From Anthocerotibacter panamensis C109 (lineage in GTDB: Bacteria > Cyanobacteriota > Cyanobacteriia > Gloeobacterales > Anthocerotibacteraceae): a stretch of DNA of 64,000 bases. The stretch is from positions 623,501 through 687,500 of the forward strand of contig NZ_CP062698.1 in the NCBI RefSeq assembly GCF_018389385.1, read 5' to 3'. Positions 51,973-59,946 of this stretch are shown one piece after another; position 1 is the first letter of the stretch, and each line of letters starts with the position of its first letter. A program made the translations under genes and the position numbers. The notes beneath the pieces are model-generated. The model searched no databases. It saw only the letters and a program-made list of their open reading frames with translations, and was not told where the DNA came from.

Positions 51973-52332
51973 AAATCCTCCTAATCCTGCAAAAAAGTCT
52001 GTCTTGGTTGGACCGACTACCTAAATTCTAGTGAAAAACATAACAAAACACACAAACAATGATACAAAAATTGGTTTTTGATAACTTTTCTTTATATATG
52101 GCAAAAGCATAGAGCCTCTCGATCAAGTTTGCGAGGCGATATTATCTCTGGCTCCAGGAGCCATTTATCTCTGCACTTCTGTAAGGAGCTAGATGTGCGA
52201 AAACCCCTTCAGAAGCGAGGCTGCAACTCAGCCATAGAGTATGGTGAAAGTCAGGCATGGGCTGGCGCACCCCTAGAGGAGCGGTTGTTGTTTGAGCGTG
52301 AGCTACATTGACTCTGATCCAGGCTCTCCTCT
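51973..52332. other. Intergenic region before the toxin locus
   Basis: About 360 bases. It is AT-rich near 52020-52080 and may hold promoters. A 77-codon frame at 52078-52311 has no ribosome site or recognisable sequence and I do not call it. Confidence 0.4.
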
Positions 52333-52757
52333 GTGTACAGAATCCGCCGACTGTGTCACACTGCGGATGTCCTTAAGCGGCATGTACTATGGGCTGGCAA
52401 CGGGAATATCAGGCTAGAAAGACTAAAAAGTTTAATACTTCAGATACCCCAGTCGTCTCGACCCGCAGCGCCAAAGCACCGCAACGCAAAAAGGAAGCCC
52501 TCCCAGATCTGCAAACTCAACAGGCACAAGCCCCGCATTACGGATATAACCTCAGCCAGGTGCCGGTCCATCCCAAACACCCCACTGGAGCGTTCGGCGA
52601 TACCTATGAGCAAGAAGTAGCCCTATCCACCGTCCAGAGCCAGCCAGAAGAACAAGTCCCTGCATCGCAGGAAGAGTCCTCCTTCATCCAGCCGAGGTTC
52701 GGGTTTGACTTCACTAAAATACGCATCGACGCGGACCCTACCACCGTGTCGATGAGC
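52333..52757 (+). repeat. Toxin-locus direct repeat, copy 1
   Basis: About 425 bases, almost the same as 55402-55826 (offset 3069). It covers 56 bases before the start codon and the first 123 codons of the toxin gene. The common upstream part may carry a shared promoter. Confidence 0.9.
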
Positions 52758-53732
52758 TGGGAACGCGCTGCCCAAGCGCATAGTGCAGATATCGAAAAGA
52801 GGGTACAGCGCAAAGAAGAAGAACCCGTCAAGTCCGAGTCATCTGCTCTGAATATTGCTGCGATGAGCAGTCCCCAAAAACTAGAGGCAGCACTCCAACA
52901 CACATTGCCCTTATTACCCGCCGAGGTCCGTACTAAAGTCGAAGCCTTGCTCTCCCCTGAAGCTCTGGCGACGATAGCGGCAGTAGCGGCGGTCTGGGCT
53001 GCCTCTCATGCGGTGGGCATCGGTGAGATTGCAGACGTTGCATTGTTGGGGTTGGGGGCGTTGGCTGTGGGCGGTGAAGTTATTGGGGTGGTGCAGGATG
53101 TCGGAGGCTTTGTGAGCACGGCGCTTCAGGCTCAGGAAGAGCAAGATCTAGACCGGGCGGCGGAGCATCTAGCGCGGGCGATTGCCACGGTGGGAGTGGA
53201 TGCAGTGCTTGCGGTGTTGATGCATAAGGCGGGGAATGCGGCAAAGGACCGTTTACCAGGACAGCCGGAGATGGTCACGCCGGAGGGGATGCGCGTGCGT
53301 GCGCCCGAGGGTGAGCATCATGCGAAACCGCTAGCTATCGAGGCGAAGCAGGAGGGTAGTTCGGCAGAAGCGATTAAACAGCGGATGCGGGAATTGAACG
53401 CTCAAGGACATGGACCCGCCCGCCATGGTCCGCATCTGACCAAGGAACAATTGAAGGACCGGGCACTTAAAGGACATGATCCTGTTACAGGGACAACTGA
53501 CAAGACGGTCTTTAAAACAGCACATTATGCGTCACGCCTTGAAGATGTCGGTATTAATGTGGCACGTGCCGAATCCGCTGTAGCAAAAGAGGTCGGCGCA
53601 ATACGAGACAGCTTGGCGACTAATGCGGATGTTGTTGGTCGCCTGAATGTTGACGGTATTCTAATCGAATATCGTGCCCGGCTATTACCAACTGGTTCGG
53701 TGAATGTTGGCACACTCTTTCCGGTGAAATAA
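52389..53732 (+). CDS. Polymorphic toxin with DUF4157-protein head, metalloprotease part deleted
   Basis: 447 residues. Residues 1-123 equal the head of the DUF4157 protein at 55458, ending in [20 protein letters not shown]. Where that protein has its HELTH motif, this one jumps after HSADI to EKRVQRKEEE. A hydrophobic helical segment follows (ATIAAVAAVWAASHAVGIGEIADVALLGLGALAVG), then a linker (VVQDVGGFV to GHDPVTGTTD) shared with the cassette at 54055. The last 75 residues (KTAHYASRLEDVGINVARAESAV to VNVGTLFPVK) resemble the polymorphic toxin 35 group. The next gene is its likely immunity protein. Delivery by a contractile injection system is suggested by the head but no such genes are here. 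Confidence 0.75.
   Translation: MGWQREYQARKTKKFNTSDTPVVSTRSAKAPQRKKEALPDLQTQQAQAPHYGYNLSQVPVHPKHPTGAFGDTYEQEVALSTVQSQPEEQVPASQEESSFIQPRFGFDFTKIRIDADPTTVSMSWERAAQAHSADIEKRVQRKEEEPVKSESSALNIAAMSSPQKLEAALQHTLPLLPAEVRTKVEALLSPEALATIAAVAAVWAASHAVGIGEIADVALLGLGALAVGGEVIGVVQDVGGFVSTALQAQEEQDLDRAAEHLARAIATVGVDAVLAVLMHKAGNAAKDRLPGQPEMVTPEGMRVRAPEGEHHAKPLAIEAKQEGSSAEAIKQRMRELNAQGHGPARHGPHLTKEQLKDRALKGHDPVTGTTDKTVFKTAHYASRLEDVGINVARAESAVAKEVGAIRDSLATNADVVGRLNVDGILIEYRARLLPTGSVNVGTLFPVK
53085..53499 (+). repeat. Toxin linker repeat, copy 1
   Basis: About 415 bases closely matching 54100-54514 (offset 1015). It codes for the linker before the toxin tip. It is the likely crossover region for swapping toxin tips. 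Confidence 0.88.
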
Positions 53733-53734
53733 AC

Positions 53735-54079
53735 ATGCGACCACTATCTGATGAAGAGAAAGTTTTGATAGCGCGATTTGCTGATGAACTTGATGGCCCT
53801 GAGAGAGAGCAACTACTTGCGGATATAGCATATGCGACTGCCATGACCGTTGTTGCAGATGGGGCTCGGGTCATCTTCGAAATCGCCGGTTATCAGCGGC
53901 CTCCCTACCGTGGGCAACACCCATTCGGAGTTGAAGGAAAGATGCTAGATAGCGATAATACCGAATTGTCGGTGCTACTCTACGCGGATGAAAATGGGAG
54001 GTTATTAGAACTGGAGTTCATACGTTGGGACTCAAACGATCCTCTTAGCCCACAATGGGGCACGCTCAAAGTTTTTTAG
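53735..54079 (+). CDS. DUF6984-like probable immunity protein
   Basis: 114 residues, starting two bases after the toxin stop. MRPLSDEEKVLIARFADELDG and the later GKMLDSDNTELSVLLYADENGRLLELEFIRWD fit the DUF6984 pattern. Position directly behind a toxin tip is the standard place for an immunity gene. Binding to the toxin is inferred. Confidence 0.72.
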   Translation: MRPLSDEEKVLIARFADELDGPEREQLLADIAYATAMTVVADGARVIFEIAGYQRPPYRGQHPFGVEGKMLDSDNTELSVLLYADENGRLLELEFIRWDSNDPLSPQWGTLKVF

Positions 54080-54885
54080 CTCTAGGGACCGAGGTTGTCG
54101 GGGTGGTGCAGGATGTCGGAGGCTTTGTCACGGGTAGCCTGGATGCGAAGTCCACAGCAGACTTGGACCGGGCGGCGGAGCATCTAGCACGGGCAATTGC
54201 CACGGTGGGAGTGGATACGGTCATTGCGGTATTGATGCATAAGGCGGGGAATGCGGCAAAGGACCGTTTACCAGGACAGCCGGAGATGGTCACGCCCGAG
54301 GGGATGCGCGTGCGCGTGCCCGAGGCTGAGCATCACACGAAACCCTTGGCTATCGAGGCGAAACAGGGGAGTAGTTCGGCGGAAGCAATTAAACAGCGGA
54401 TGCGGGAATTGGACGCTCAAGGACATGGACCCGCCCGCCATGGTCCGCATCTGACCAAGGAACAATTGAAGGACCGGGCACTTAAAGGACATGATCCTGT
54501 TACGGGAACAACGGATGATGCTTACAAGAAATTCCCTGACGGAACACCCAAAAAGCACCTCTTTGGAAGACATGCTACAAAAGTAACTAGCATAGAAGCA
54601 TACGTTAAGGCAGAAGAATATATACGTAAGAGCCAACTATTCAAAGATAAAGTAGCAGCAGCTTACATTGCGAATGAAGATACAATCGTCATAAAAGTAA
54701 CTTTGGAAGAAATTTTTGGACGAGATTATCAAACAAAAGTTTATGGTGAGACTCGCCTTGGCAGCGCTAGCAAACCTGCTGGGCTTGAGGAGACTGACTT
54801 CACAAATGGTGTCATGAAAGCAGTGTATGATAGAGATATTAGTGGCAAGTGGGATCTGACCACAATGTACCCTGAACCTCAATAG
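54055..54885 (+). CDS. Orphan toxin cassette: linker plus a different toxin tip
   Basis: 276 codons from an ATG that overlaps the preceding gene; the true ancestor was the 3-prime part of a full toxin. Codons 17-153 repeat the linker of the first toxin. The tip differs: KKHLFGRHATKVTSIEAYVKAEEYIRKSQ to GKWDLTTMYPEPQ, with His and Arg residues that could be catalytic. It has no N-terminal delivery part. It is probably a silent reserve cassette that can be recombined into the full gene. The family of the tip is not recognised. Confidence 0.68.
   Translation: MGHAQSFLALGTEVVGVVQDVGGFVTGSLDAKSTADLDRAAEHLARAIATVGVDTVIAVLMHKAGNAAKDRLPGQPEMVTPEGMRVRVPEAEHHTKPLAIEAKQGSSSAEAIKQRMRELDAQGHGPARHGPHLTKEQLKDRALKGHDPVTGTTDDAYKKFPDGTPKKHLFGRHATKVTSIEAYVKAEEYIRKSQLFKDKVAAAYIANEDTIVIKVTLEEIFGRDYQTKVYGETRLGSASKPAGLEETDFTNGVMKAVYDRDISGKWDLTTMYPEPQ
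54100..54514 (+). repeat. Toxin linker repeat, copy 2
   Basis: Pairs with 53085-53499. The identity stops just after the codons for GHDPVTGTTD, exactly where the toxin tips begin to differ. Confidence 0.88.
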
Positions 54886-54897
54886 AGAGAGCAATCC

Positions 54898-55203
54898 ATG
54901 TCGGAAAATACTGTACCTGAACTACTGGCTCACATCCTTGAGACTTACTGTAATATTAACTATCTCCGAGATGATTGGAGTGAAAGCGTAAAGCGAGTGT
55001 TGAACAATCCAACTTTTCCTGAAAAAGCCATACAATTTCGTAAGCAGTTAGTAGATGCAATTTTATTACGAACCATCACGCCTAATCAATATGAAAAATT
55101 AACTGATGAAGACTTTGATACGCCAGAGGAGTTAGAGGAGCGTCTACGCGAATTATGGAAGGATCTCTATGGTGATGAACCAGTCTCTTTGACGGATAGT
55201 TAA
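54898..55203 (+). CDS. CdiI-like probable immunity protein
   Basis: 101 residues, starting 12 bases after the orphan cassette, with GAGAGAG before the ATG. It is acidic and helical: AIQFRKQLVDAILLRTITPNQYEKLTDEDFDTPEELEERLRELWKDLYGDEP. This resembles small contact-dependent-inhibition immunity proteins. It should protect against the orphan tip. Confidence 0.68.
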   Translation: MSENTVPELLAHILETYCNINYLRDDWSESVKRVLNNPTFPEKAIQFRKQLVDAILLRTITPNQYEKLTDEDFDTPEELEERLRELWKDLYGDEPVSLTDS

Positions 55204-55227
55204 CCTACAAATACTTCAAAAGGAAGG

Positions 55228-55318
55228 CTTAGACCGAGCGGCGGAGCATCTAGCGCGGACGATTGCCACCGTGGGAGTAGATACGGTCCTTGCGGTGTTG
55301 ACTCATCAGGCGGAGGTG
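55228..55318 (+). pseudogene. Third remnant of the toxin linker
   Basis: About 90 bases resemble 53143-53234, coding for LDRAAEHLARTIATVGVDTVLAVL with later differences. It is too short to function. It marks another past recombination event in the locus. Confidence 0.75.
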
Positions 55319-55401
55319 CAGTGAAAGAGCGGTTGTGGTAGTCAGCTAGGTCACGCTGGAGGGGACGCAGGTGCCCGAGTTGGTCCTGCCGTATTTTCTC
55401 G

Positions 55402-55826
55402 GTGTACAGAATCCGCCGACTGTGTCACACTATGGATGTTCTTAAGCGGCATGTACTATGGGCTGGCAACGGGAATATCAGGCTAGAAAGACTAAAAAGT
55501 TTGATGCTTCAGATACCCCAGTCGTCTCGACCCGCAGCGCCAAAGCACCGCAACGCAAAAAGGAAGCCCTCCTAGATCTGCAAACTCAACAGGCACAAGC
55601 CCCGCATTACGGATATAACCTCAGCCAGGTGCCGGTCTATCCCAAACACCCCACTGGAGCGTTCGGCGATACTTATGAGCAAGAAGTAGCCCTACCCACC
55701 ATCCAGAGCCAGCCAGAAGAACAAGTCCCTGCATCGCAGGAAGAGTCCTCCTTCATCCAGCCGAGGTTCGGGTTTGACTTCACTAAAATACGCATCGACG
55801 CGGACCCTACCACCGTGCCGATGAGC
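55402..55826 (+). repeat. Toxin-locus direct repeat, copy 2
   Basis: Pairs with 52333-52757. It includes the region before the start codon, so both genes may be controlled alike. Confidence 0.9.
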
Positions 55827-56669
55827 CGGGAAGCGCATGGCGCGGACATCTTCTTCGGAGCCGGTCGGTACCATCCCCAGTCTCTGGAAGGCAAGCAGCT
55901 ATTGGCCCACGAATTGACCCATGTCGTCCAACAGACCGGAGGCGCACCGCTCCAACAGGTGCAGCGCATGCCCGCCACCGAGGATAAAGAAACCGTAGCC
56001 CCTGCCCCGGATCTGATAGCCCATCGCCGCTTTGTCCGCAGCAACCGGCTCCAGTATGAGACCCTAGAGAAACAAATTCAGCAGACCCGCCAGCTAAAAG
56101 GGGCCGAGCGTCTGATCTACGAACTGCGTAAGGAACTCAATGAAGCAGCGACCGGGGACATCAAAGCCGCTTTGATTGCTGCGATCCTCTTTGACGCAGA
56201 CAAGCGCCAGGAACAGTGGGAAGCCCTCCAAGCCACGGAGGAAGTCTTTTTTCAGGAATATGAGGAGACGCTCGATGCCGCTGAAGGAGCTCAATGGGGG
56301 GCCACAACCCAGACAGTAGAAGGGGTCTCTGCTCGCGCCAAGGAACCCATTGAGATCGAGGAATTGCTCAAGGGGCGCTACCGTACCCAACCCGCGTTTT
56401 GGGTCGGCAATGATATCGCTCAGTGCATTGAGTTTCTCTTAAAGCAGACCGAGCCTCCTAAACTTGTTGCGGGACGCCTCCAGCAGATGTCTGTGCGCTG
56501 GCGTGAAGGTGGTGTCGATATCAGTAAGCGACCGGAGATTCTGGCGACGCTCTATACTCAAGGTCTGTTTGGAGGCGTGAGTATCAATCCCAATCCACAG
56601 GCCAGTTCACGGGGGAGCACCATCGCATCGATGTTGAGCCGCATGGCACAGATTCTATCGATGTCCTGA
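55458..56669 (+). CDS. DUF4157 protein (eCIS-associated cargo-like)
   Basis: 403 residues. After the shared 123-residue head comes DUF4157: [35 protein letters not shown], with the zinc-type HExxH as HELTH near residue 153. DUF4157 is strongly linked to cargo of extracellular contractile injection systems. The C-terminal 200 residues are helical ([40 protein letters not shown]) and resemble the lysozyme-like C-termini of other DUF4157 proteins, a weak call. No immunity gene follows. Confidence 0.78.
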   Translation: MGWQREYQARKTKKFDASDTPVVSTRSAKAPQRKKEALLDLQTQQAQAPHYGYNLSQVPVYPKHPTGAFGDTYEQEVALPTIQSQPEEQVPASQEESSFIQPRFGFDFTKIRIDADPTTVPMSREAHGADIFFGAGRYHPQSLEGKQLLAHELTHVVQQTGGAPLQQVQRMPATEDKETVAPAPDLIAHRRFVRSNRLQYETLEKQIQQTRQLKGAERLIYELRKELNEAATGDIKAALIAAILFDADKRQEQWEALQATEEVFFQEYEETLDAAEGAQWGATTQTVEGVSARAKEPIEIEELLKGRYRTQPAFWVGNDIAQCIEFLLKQTEPPKLVAGRLQQMSVRWREGGVDISKRPEILATLYTQGLFGGVSINPNPQASSRGSTIASMLSRMAQILSMS

Positions 56670-56679
56670 GCCCTGTGTA

Positions 56680-57819
56680 CTATGGTTTGGTCAGCACTAA
56701 ACTTCCACTTTTGACTGTCCCCAGTTCGGTGAGGCCATGGAAGCGCCAATGTTGGCGGTAGCGGTTGAGGAAGTTCTGGCCGATGATGCCGTCTACCCCC
56801 AGGGTATCAAAGAGCGTATTAGGCAGAATAAAGGCCACGAGGCCATCAGCGCTGAAATTCGCTACCTGGACCCGGTTTAGCGTAGTCGTAGGAGCCTTTT
56901 GGATACCACACCAGCCTTGGACATCTACGGTTTCACTGCTGGTCTGAAGGGCGAGGCTTCCAGCCAATCGCTCTGACAGGACCATGGTACTCGCCCCGGT
57001 ATCTAGAGCCATGGTAAAAGGGCCTTGCCCGTTGATGCGGGTTTGCGCTGCGAGCAATCCATTTTTGCCTGTTAGCGCAATGGCCCCTCGGGGGGTCGGC
57101 GTCGGGGGGTTCAGGCTCAGGCGGCGCTGTTGGGGTTCGAGCACTAGATCATAGGCACTCAATAAATCGAGGCCCACAGCCCCGGAGACCCCCCCCACCA
57201 AAAAATCGCGGGTCAGACCGAGACCCGTCAAGCCCTGCACAGTAGCCTTACCCAGGGTGACCGCAGGCAGGGGGTGGACCGTAATGGCGATATTGGCGCT
57301 GTTGCACTCGTTGCCGACGACTCCTTGCTGAAAGAGGCTCGTGGGCACTTGTCTGGTCCTGAGGTGCAACCGCTGGGCGATCTGGCTGTCCAGGATCGTG
57401 TTGGTGGCTCCGGTATCCAAGAGAAAAGCGTAGGTTTGTCCACCTAGGTTTACGGGCACCAGAAAAACATTCTCACGCTGCTCCAGGAGTAGCGCCGTCT
57501 GACCTTGGCCTGCCCGTTGGGGAATTTTGATGCCGCTGGCTTTGATAAAAGCGGTGACCCGCTCTGCTGCATTGGGCGGTGGGAGCCCGTCGGGGCCAAG
57601 GACGACGTAATTGAAATAACATTCTTGGACGATGGCTTCGATTTGGACCTTGGTCAACTGCTGGGGTTGGGGAACGAGCCCGCCAACGCACTGGCGCACT
57701 TGGCGCAACAACTCTTTGCCCAGTTCATTCTCAGCAGCGATAGGCAACTGGAGGCTAAAAAGAATCAGCCCCAAAATGAGCCCCCAACGGCGAGAACTAG
57801 GGTTTAAGGATAGACGCAT
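56680..57819 (-). CDS. Secreted two-domain retropepsin-like aspartic protease
   Basis: 379 residues. Signal peptide (GLILGLILFSLQLPIAA), then a Cys-containing linker. Two retropepsin-like domains each hold the catalytic triplet: FLLDTGATNTIL near residue 135 and MALDTGASTMVL near 270, each followed by a GLDLLS or GQNFLN loop. Retroviral enzymes dimerise; here both halves are in one chain, so the protein could act as a monomer. Substrates are unknown. Periplasmic or outer-surface location is expected. Confidence 0.85.
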   Translation of the reverse strand: MRLSLNPSSRRWGLILGLILFSLQLPIAAENELGKELLRQVRQCVGGLVPQPQQLTKVQIEAIVQECYFNYVVLGPDGLPPPNAAERVTAFIKASGIKIPQRAGQGQTALLLEQRENVFLVPVNLGGQTYAFLLDTGATNTILDSQIAQRLHLRTRQVPTSLFQQGVVGNECNSANIAITVHPLPAVTLGKATVQGLTGLGLTRDFLVGGVSGAVGLDLLSAYDLVLEPQQRRLSLNPPTPTPRGAIALTGKNGLLAAQTRINGQGPFTMALDTGASTMVLSERLAGSLALQTSSETVDVQGWCGIQKAPTTTLNRVQVANFSADGLVAFILPNTLFDTLGVDGIIGQNFLNRYRQHWRFHGLTELGTVKSGSLVLTKP

Positions 57820-57939
57820 GTATGGTTTGCCTAGCTAACAGACACTGCCTCATCACTCTTTCATAGTTTGGTGCAAATATACCTTCCCCTGCGTCGGTCC
57901 CCCGTGTACAAGGGAAGAGACGGACTAAGAATACCTTGA

Positions 57940-58518
57940 GTGAACAAACGCAATATCGGCTGGAATTTCTGGCTCCAATGGGTCCTGGCGTTTACGCTCG
58001 GGGCGGCAGTCGGAGGTGCGATAGGCTACATCGTCGGTCGTGCTGTGGGGGGCGTCTTGGGTGCAGCGCTGGCAGGGTTGGTGGTCGGGGTGGCGCTCGG
58101 AGGTGCACAGACACTCGTCTTGGGCCGTTATCTGGCTTTGGGGACGCAGTGGTTTTTGGCAACGGTGGTAGGTTCGGCAGTGGGTACTATTGCGGGGGGC
58201 TCGATAGATAAACTCGTCCTCACCCAGACCACAGACTTCGCAGGTGAAGTCGTAGGGCGGGCGGTGCTAGGGCTAGTCCTCGGCCTCGCTCAGGGTTGGG
58301 TGGTGCGCAAACAACTGCCTGGGGTTGGGTGGTGGGCGCTGGGTTGTAGCGTGGCGCTGGCGATGGGACCGTTTGTAGACCGCAACGCCGTGTTGCTGTT
58401 AGGGCTTTTAGGGGAGCCTGTGGCTACTTTTATCCGTCCGGCAGTGAGTGGGGCTATCACCGGAAGCCTGTTGGTCTGGTTGTTATACCAAAGCAGTACC
58501 CCTTCACCCAAAGCCTGA
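57940..58518 (+). CDS. Gly-rich integral membrane protein
   Basis: 192 residues from GTG. At least five Gly/Ala-rich helices with glycine-zipper patterns (FTLGAAVGGAIGYIVGRAVGGVLGAALAGLVVGVALGG, FLATVVGSAVGTIAGGS, LGLVLGLAQGWVVRKQL). Not recognised further. It converges with the zinc-ribbon gene. Confidence 0.7.
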   Translation: MNKRNIGWNFWLQWVLAFTLGAAVGGAIGYIVGRAVGGVLGAALAGLVVGVALGGAQTLVLGRYLALGTQWFLATVVGSAVGTIAGGSIDKLVLTQTTDFAGEVVGRAVLGLVLGLAQGWVVRKQLPGVGWWALGCSVALAMGPFVDRNAVLLLGLLGEPVATFIRPAVSGAITGSLLVWLLYQSSTPSPKA

Positions 58519-58524
58519 ATGCAG

Positions 58525-58782
58525 TCAACTCCGCGATCCACCACTGACCAGCAAAAAGCTCATCCCATAGACTAAGGCCACCACCACCATAGTCACCCCT
58601 AAGATCAGAAGCAGTTCTTGACCGACAGCAGTGCTACGGCTATTGAGGAGCCCCTGCCAGTCACACTCTTTTTTGCGGCAGTGATAGCGATATCTGGAGG
58701 TAAAGATACCGGCAATTCGTTCTAGAAGGGAACGCGGTACGCGACGCACCGGAGCACCACATTCGGGACATTTGAGAAACAT
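58525..58782 (-). CDS. Small zinc-ribbon membrane protein
   Basis: 85 residues. Four cysteines (KCPECGAPV and YHCRKKECDW) make a zinc ribbon, followed by one membrane helix (LLLILGVTMVVVALVYGMSFLLV). AGGAGGG precedes the ATG. Function unknown. Confidence 0.7.
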   Translation of the reverse strand: MFLKCPECGAPVRRVPRSLLERIAGIFTSRYRYHCRKKECDWQGLLNSRSTAVGQELLLILGVTMVVVALVYGMSFLLVSGGSRS

Positions 58783-58881
58783 AGGAGGGGAAGGAGGATT
58801 TTCTTCCTCTCATCATAGGGGTGTTCAGCGCCCTTGGTTGCTCGTCAACCCCTTAAAAGTTCGGACTGCACGCGTCATGAG

Positions 58882-59514
58882 TTATGGAGTGGTTTGCGTC
58901 TGAGGCGAGAGGACACCATGGAGGAAAATATCTGTCAGACCCCGAGCCATCTCATCACGCTCCAGAAAAGACGACCTATCCAGCCCTACACTCTCGTGAC
59001 TAAAGCCTGCAATAGTGAACATTCCTAAAAAGACTCGGGCTACCACTTTGGGGTTCATAGGGCGATAGACCCCCCGGTCCATAGCTGTTCGGAAGAAGTC
59101 CTCAGCCACCCGCAGCATTTTATTGACCACTTCGTGCTGGATCTGTTCGCGCAGGTCCGGGTGAAATTGAGACTCCAAGAAACAGACCTTCATCGTCTCG
59201 AAGGTTTCCTCTAACTTGAGCATCCGATTAAAAATGACCGGCTCGATATCTCGGTAAGAGTTCATCTGGCTCAGTTCGGTGAGTAATTCTGTCAGTAACC
59301 CAACCCAGCCGGTGATCGATATCTCTACCAAGATATCTTTCTTGGAAGGGAAATAGCGAAAGATGGTACCTTCAGCGACGCCAGCCTCGCGAGCGATCTG
59401 AGCGGTTGGCGTGTTGCCGTAACCCTGGAAGGCAAATAGACGCTGGGATGTCTTAAGGATGCGCGTCCGATTGTCAAGCGGTTCAGCGGCTCGGTACTTC
59501 TTGAATAAGGACAT
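58882..59514 (-). CDS. TetR family regulator
   Basis: 210 residues. TetR helix-turn-helix: RLFAFQGYGNTPTAQIAREAGVAEGTIFRYFPSKKDILVEI. The C-terminal ligand domain is helical and its effector cannot be guessed. No efflux gene adjoins; the target is unknown. Confidence 0.9.
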   Translation of the reverse strand: MSLFKKYRAAEPLDNRTRILKTSQRLFAFQGYGNTPTAQIAREAGVAEGTIFRYFPSKKDILVEISITGWVGLLTELLTELSQMNSYRDIEPVIFNRMLKLEETFETMKVCFLESQFHPDLREQIQHEVVNKMLRVAEDFFRTAMDRGVYRPMNPKVVARVFLGMFTIAGFSHESVGLDRSSFLERDEMARGLTDIFLHGVLSPQTQTTP

Positions 59515-59641
59515 GGTAGGCCGGATAGTGGCATCTATATTCTAAACACATCCTAAACTGGCCCTGCCAGACCTATCAGGCACGCGCGTAACACAATGCT
59601 AAGCGCGCGAGAAAAACGTAGAATTCTTGGCAACAGGGCTA

Positions 59642-59863
59642 CTATTTCGTGACGCGGGGACCTTCGTTGAGCGGCTCAAGCTGCATGTCGGTGGGTGCAC
59701 CTTCCCCTTGTTGCCCCACATCCTGCGCCCAGGCTTGTTTTGCCCAGTCAGGAGTCTCGGCGGATTCCCAGCCCAAAGGACGCTTCGAGTTATACCAAGC
59801 AATCGAGCCAATGCTTACAGCAGCGATAAAACCAGCCGCTAAGACTCCCCAAAACCAAATCAT
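59642..59863 (-). CDS. Psb35-like photosystem II assembly protein
   Basis: 73 residues from the ATG at 59863, which has GGAGG nine bases upstream. One helix (WFWGVLAAGFIAAVSIGSIAWYNSKRPLGWESAETPDW) carries the IAWYNSKRP-GWE motif of cyanobacterial Psb35 (Ssl2148 type), reported to associate with CP47 assembly modules. The acidic tail is longer than I recall for relatives. Confidence 0.7.
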   Translation of the reverse strand: MIWFWGVLAAGFIAAVSIGSIAWYNSKRPLGWESAETPDWAKQAWAQDVGQQGEGAPTDMQLEPLNEGPRVTK

Positions 59864-59946
59864 GGCTTCTGCCTCCGCTTCGTGCACTTCAACTATATCA
59901 TTTATAAAATTTAAGATTTCTTATCCCTTGCAGCATGTTTTTAACC

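Noticed and set aside
52078-52311. 77-codon open frame before the toxin locus
   Set aside because: No ribosome site, no recognisable sequence and low-complexity codon use; kept as intergenic.
52389-56669. Complete extracellular contractile injection system
   Set aside because: Only cargo-like proteins are here; no sheath, tube, baseplate or ATPase gene lies in the window.
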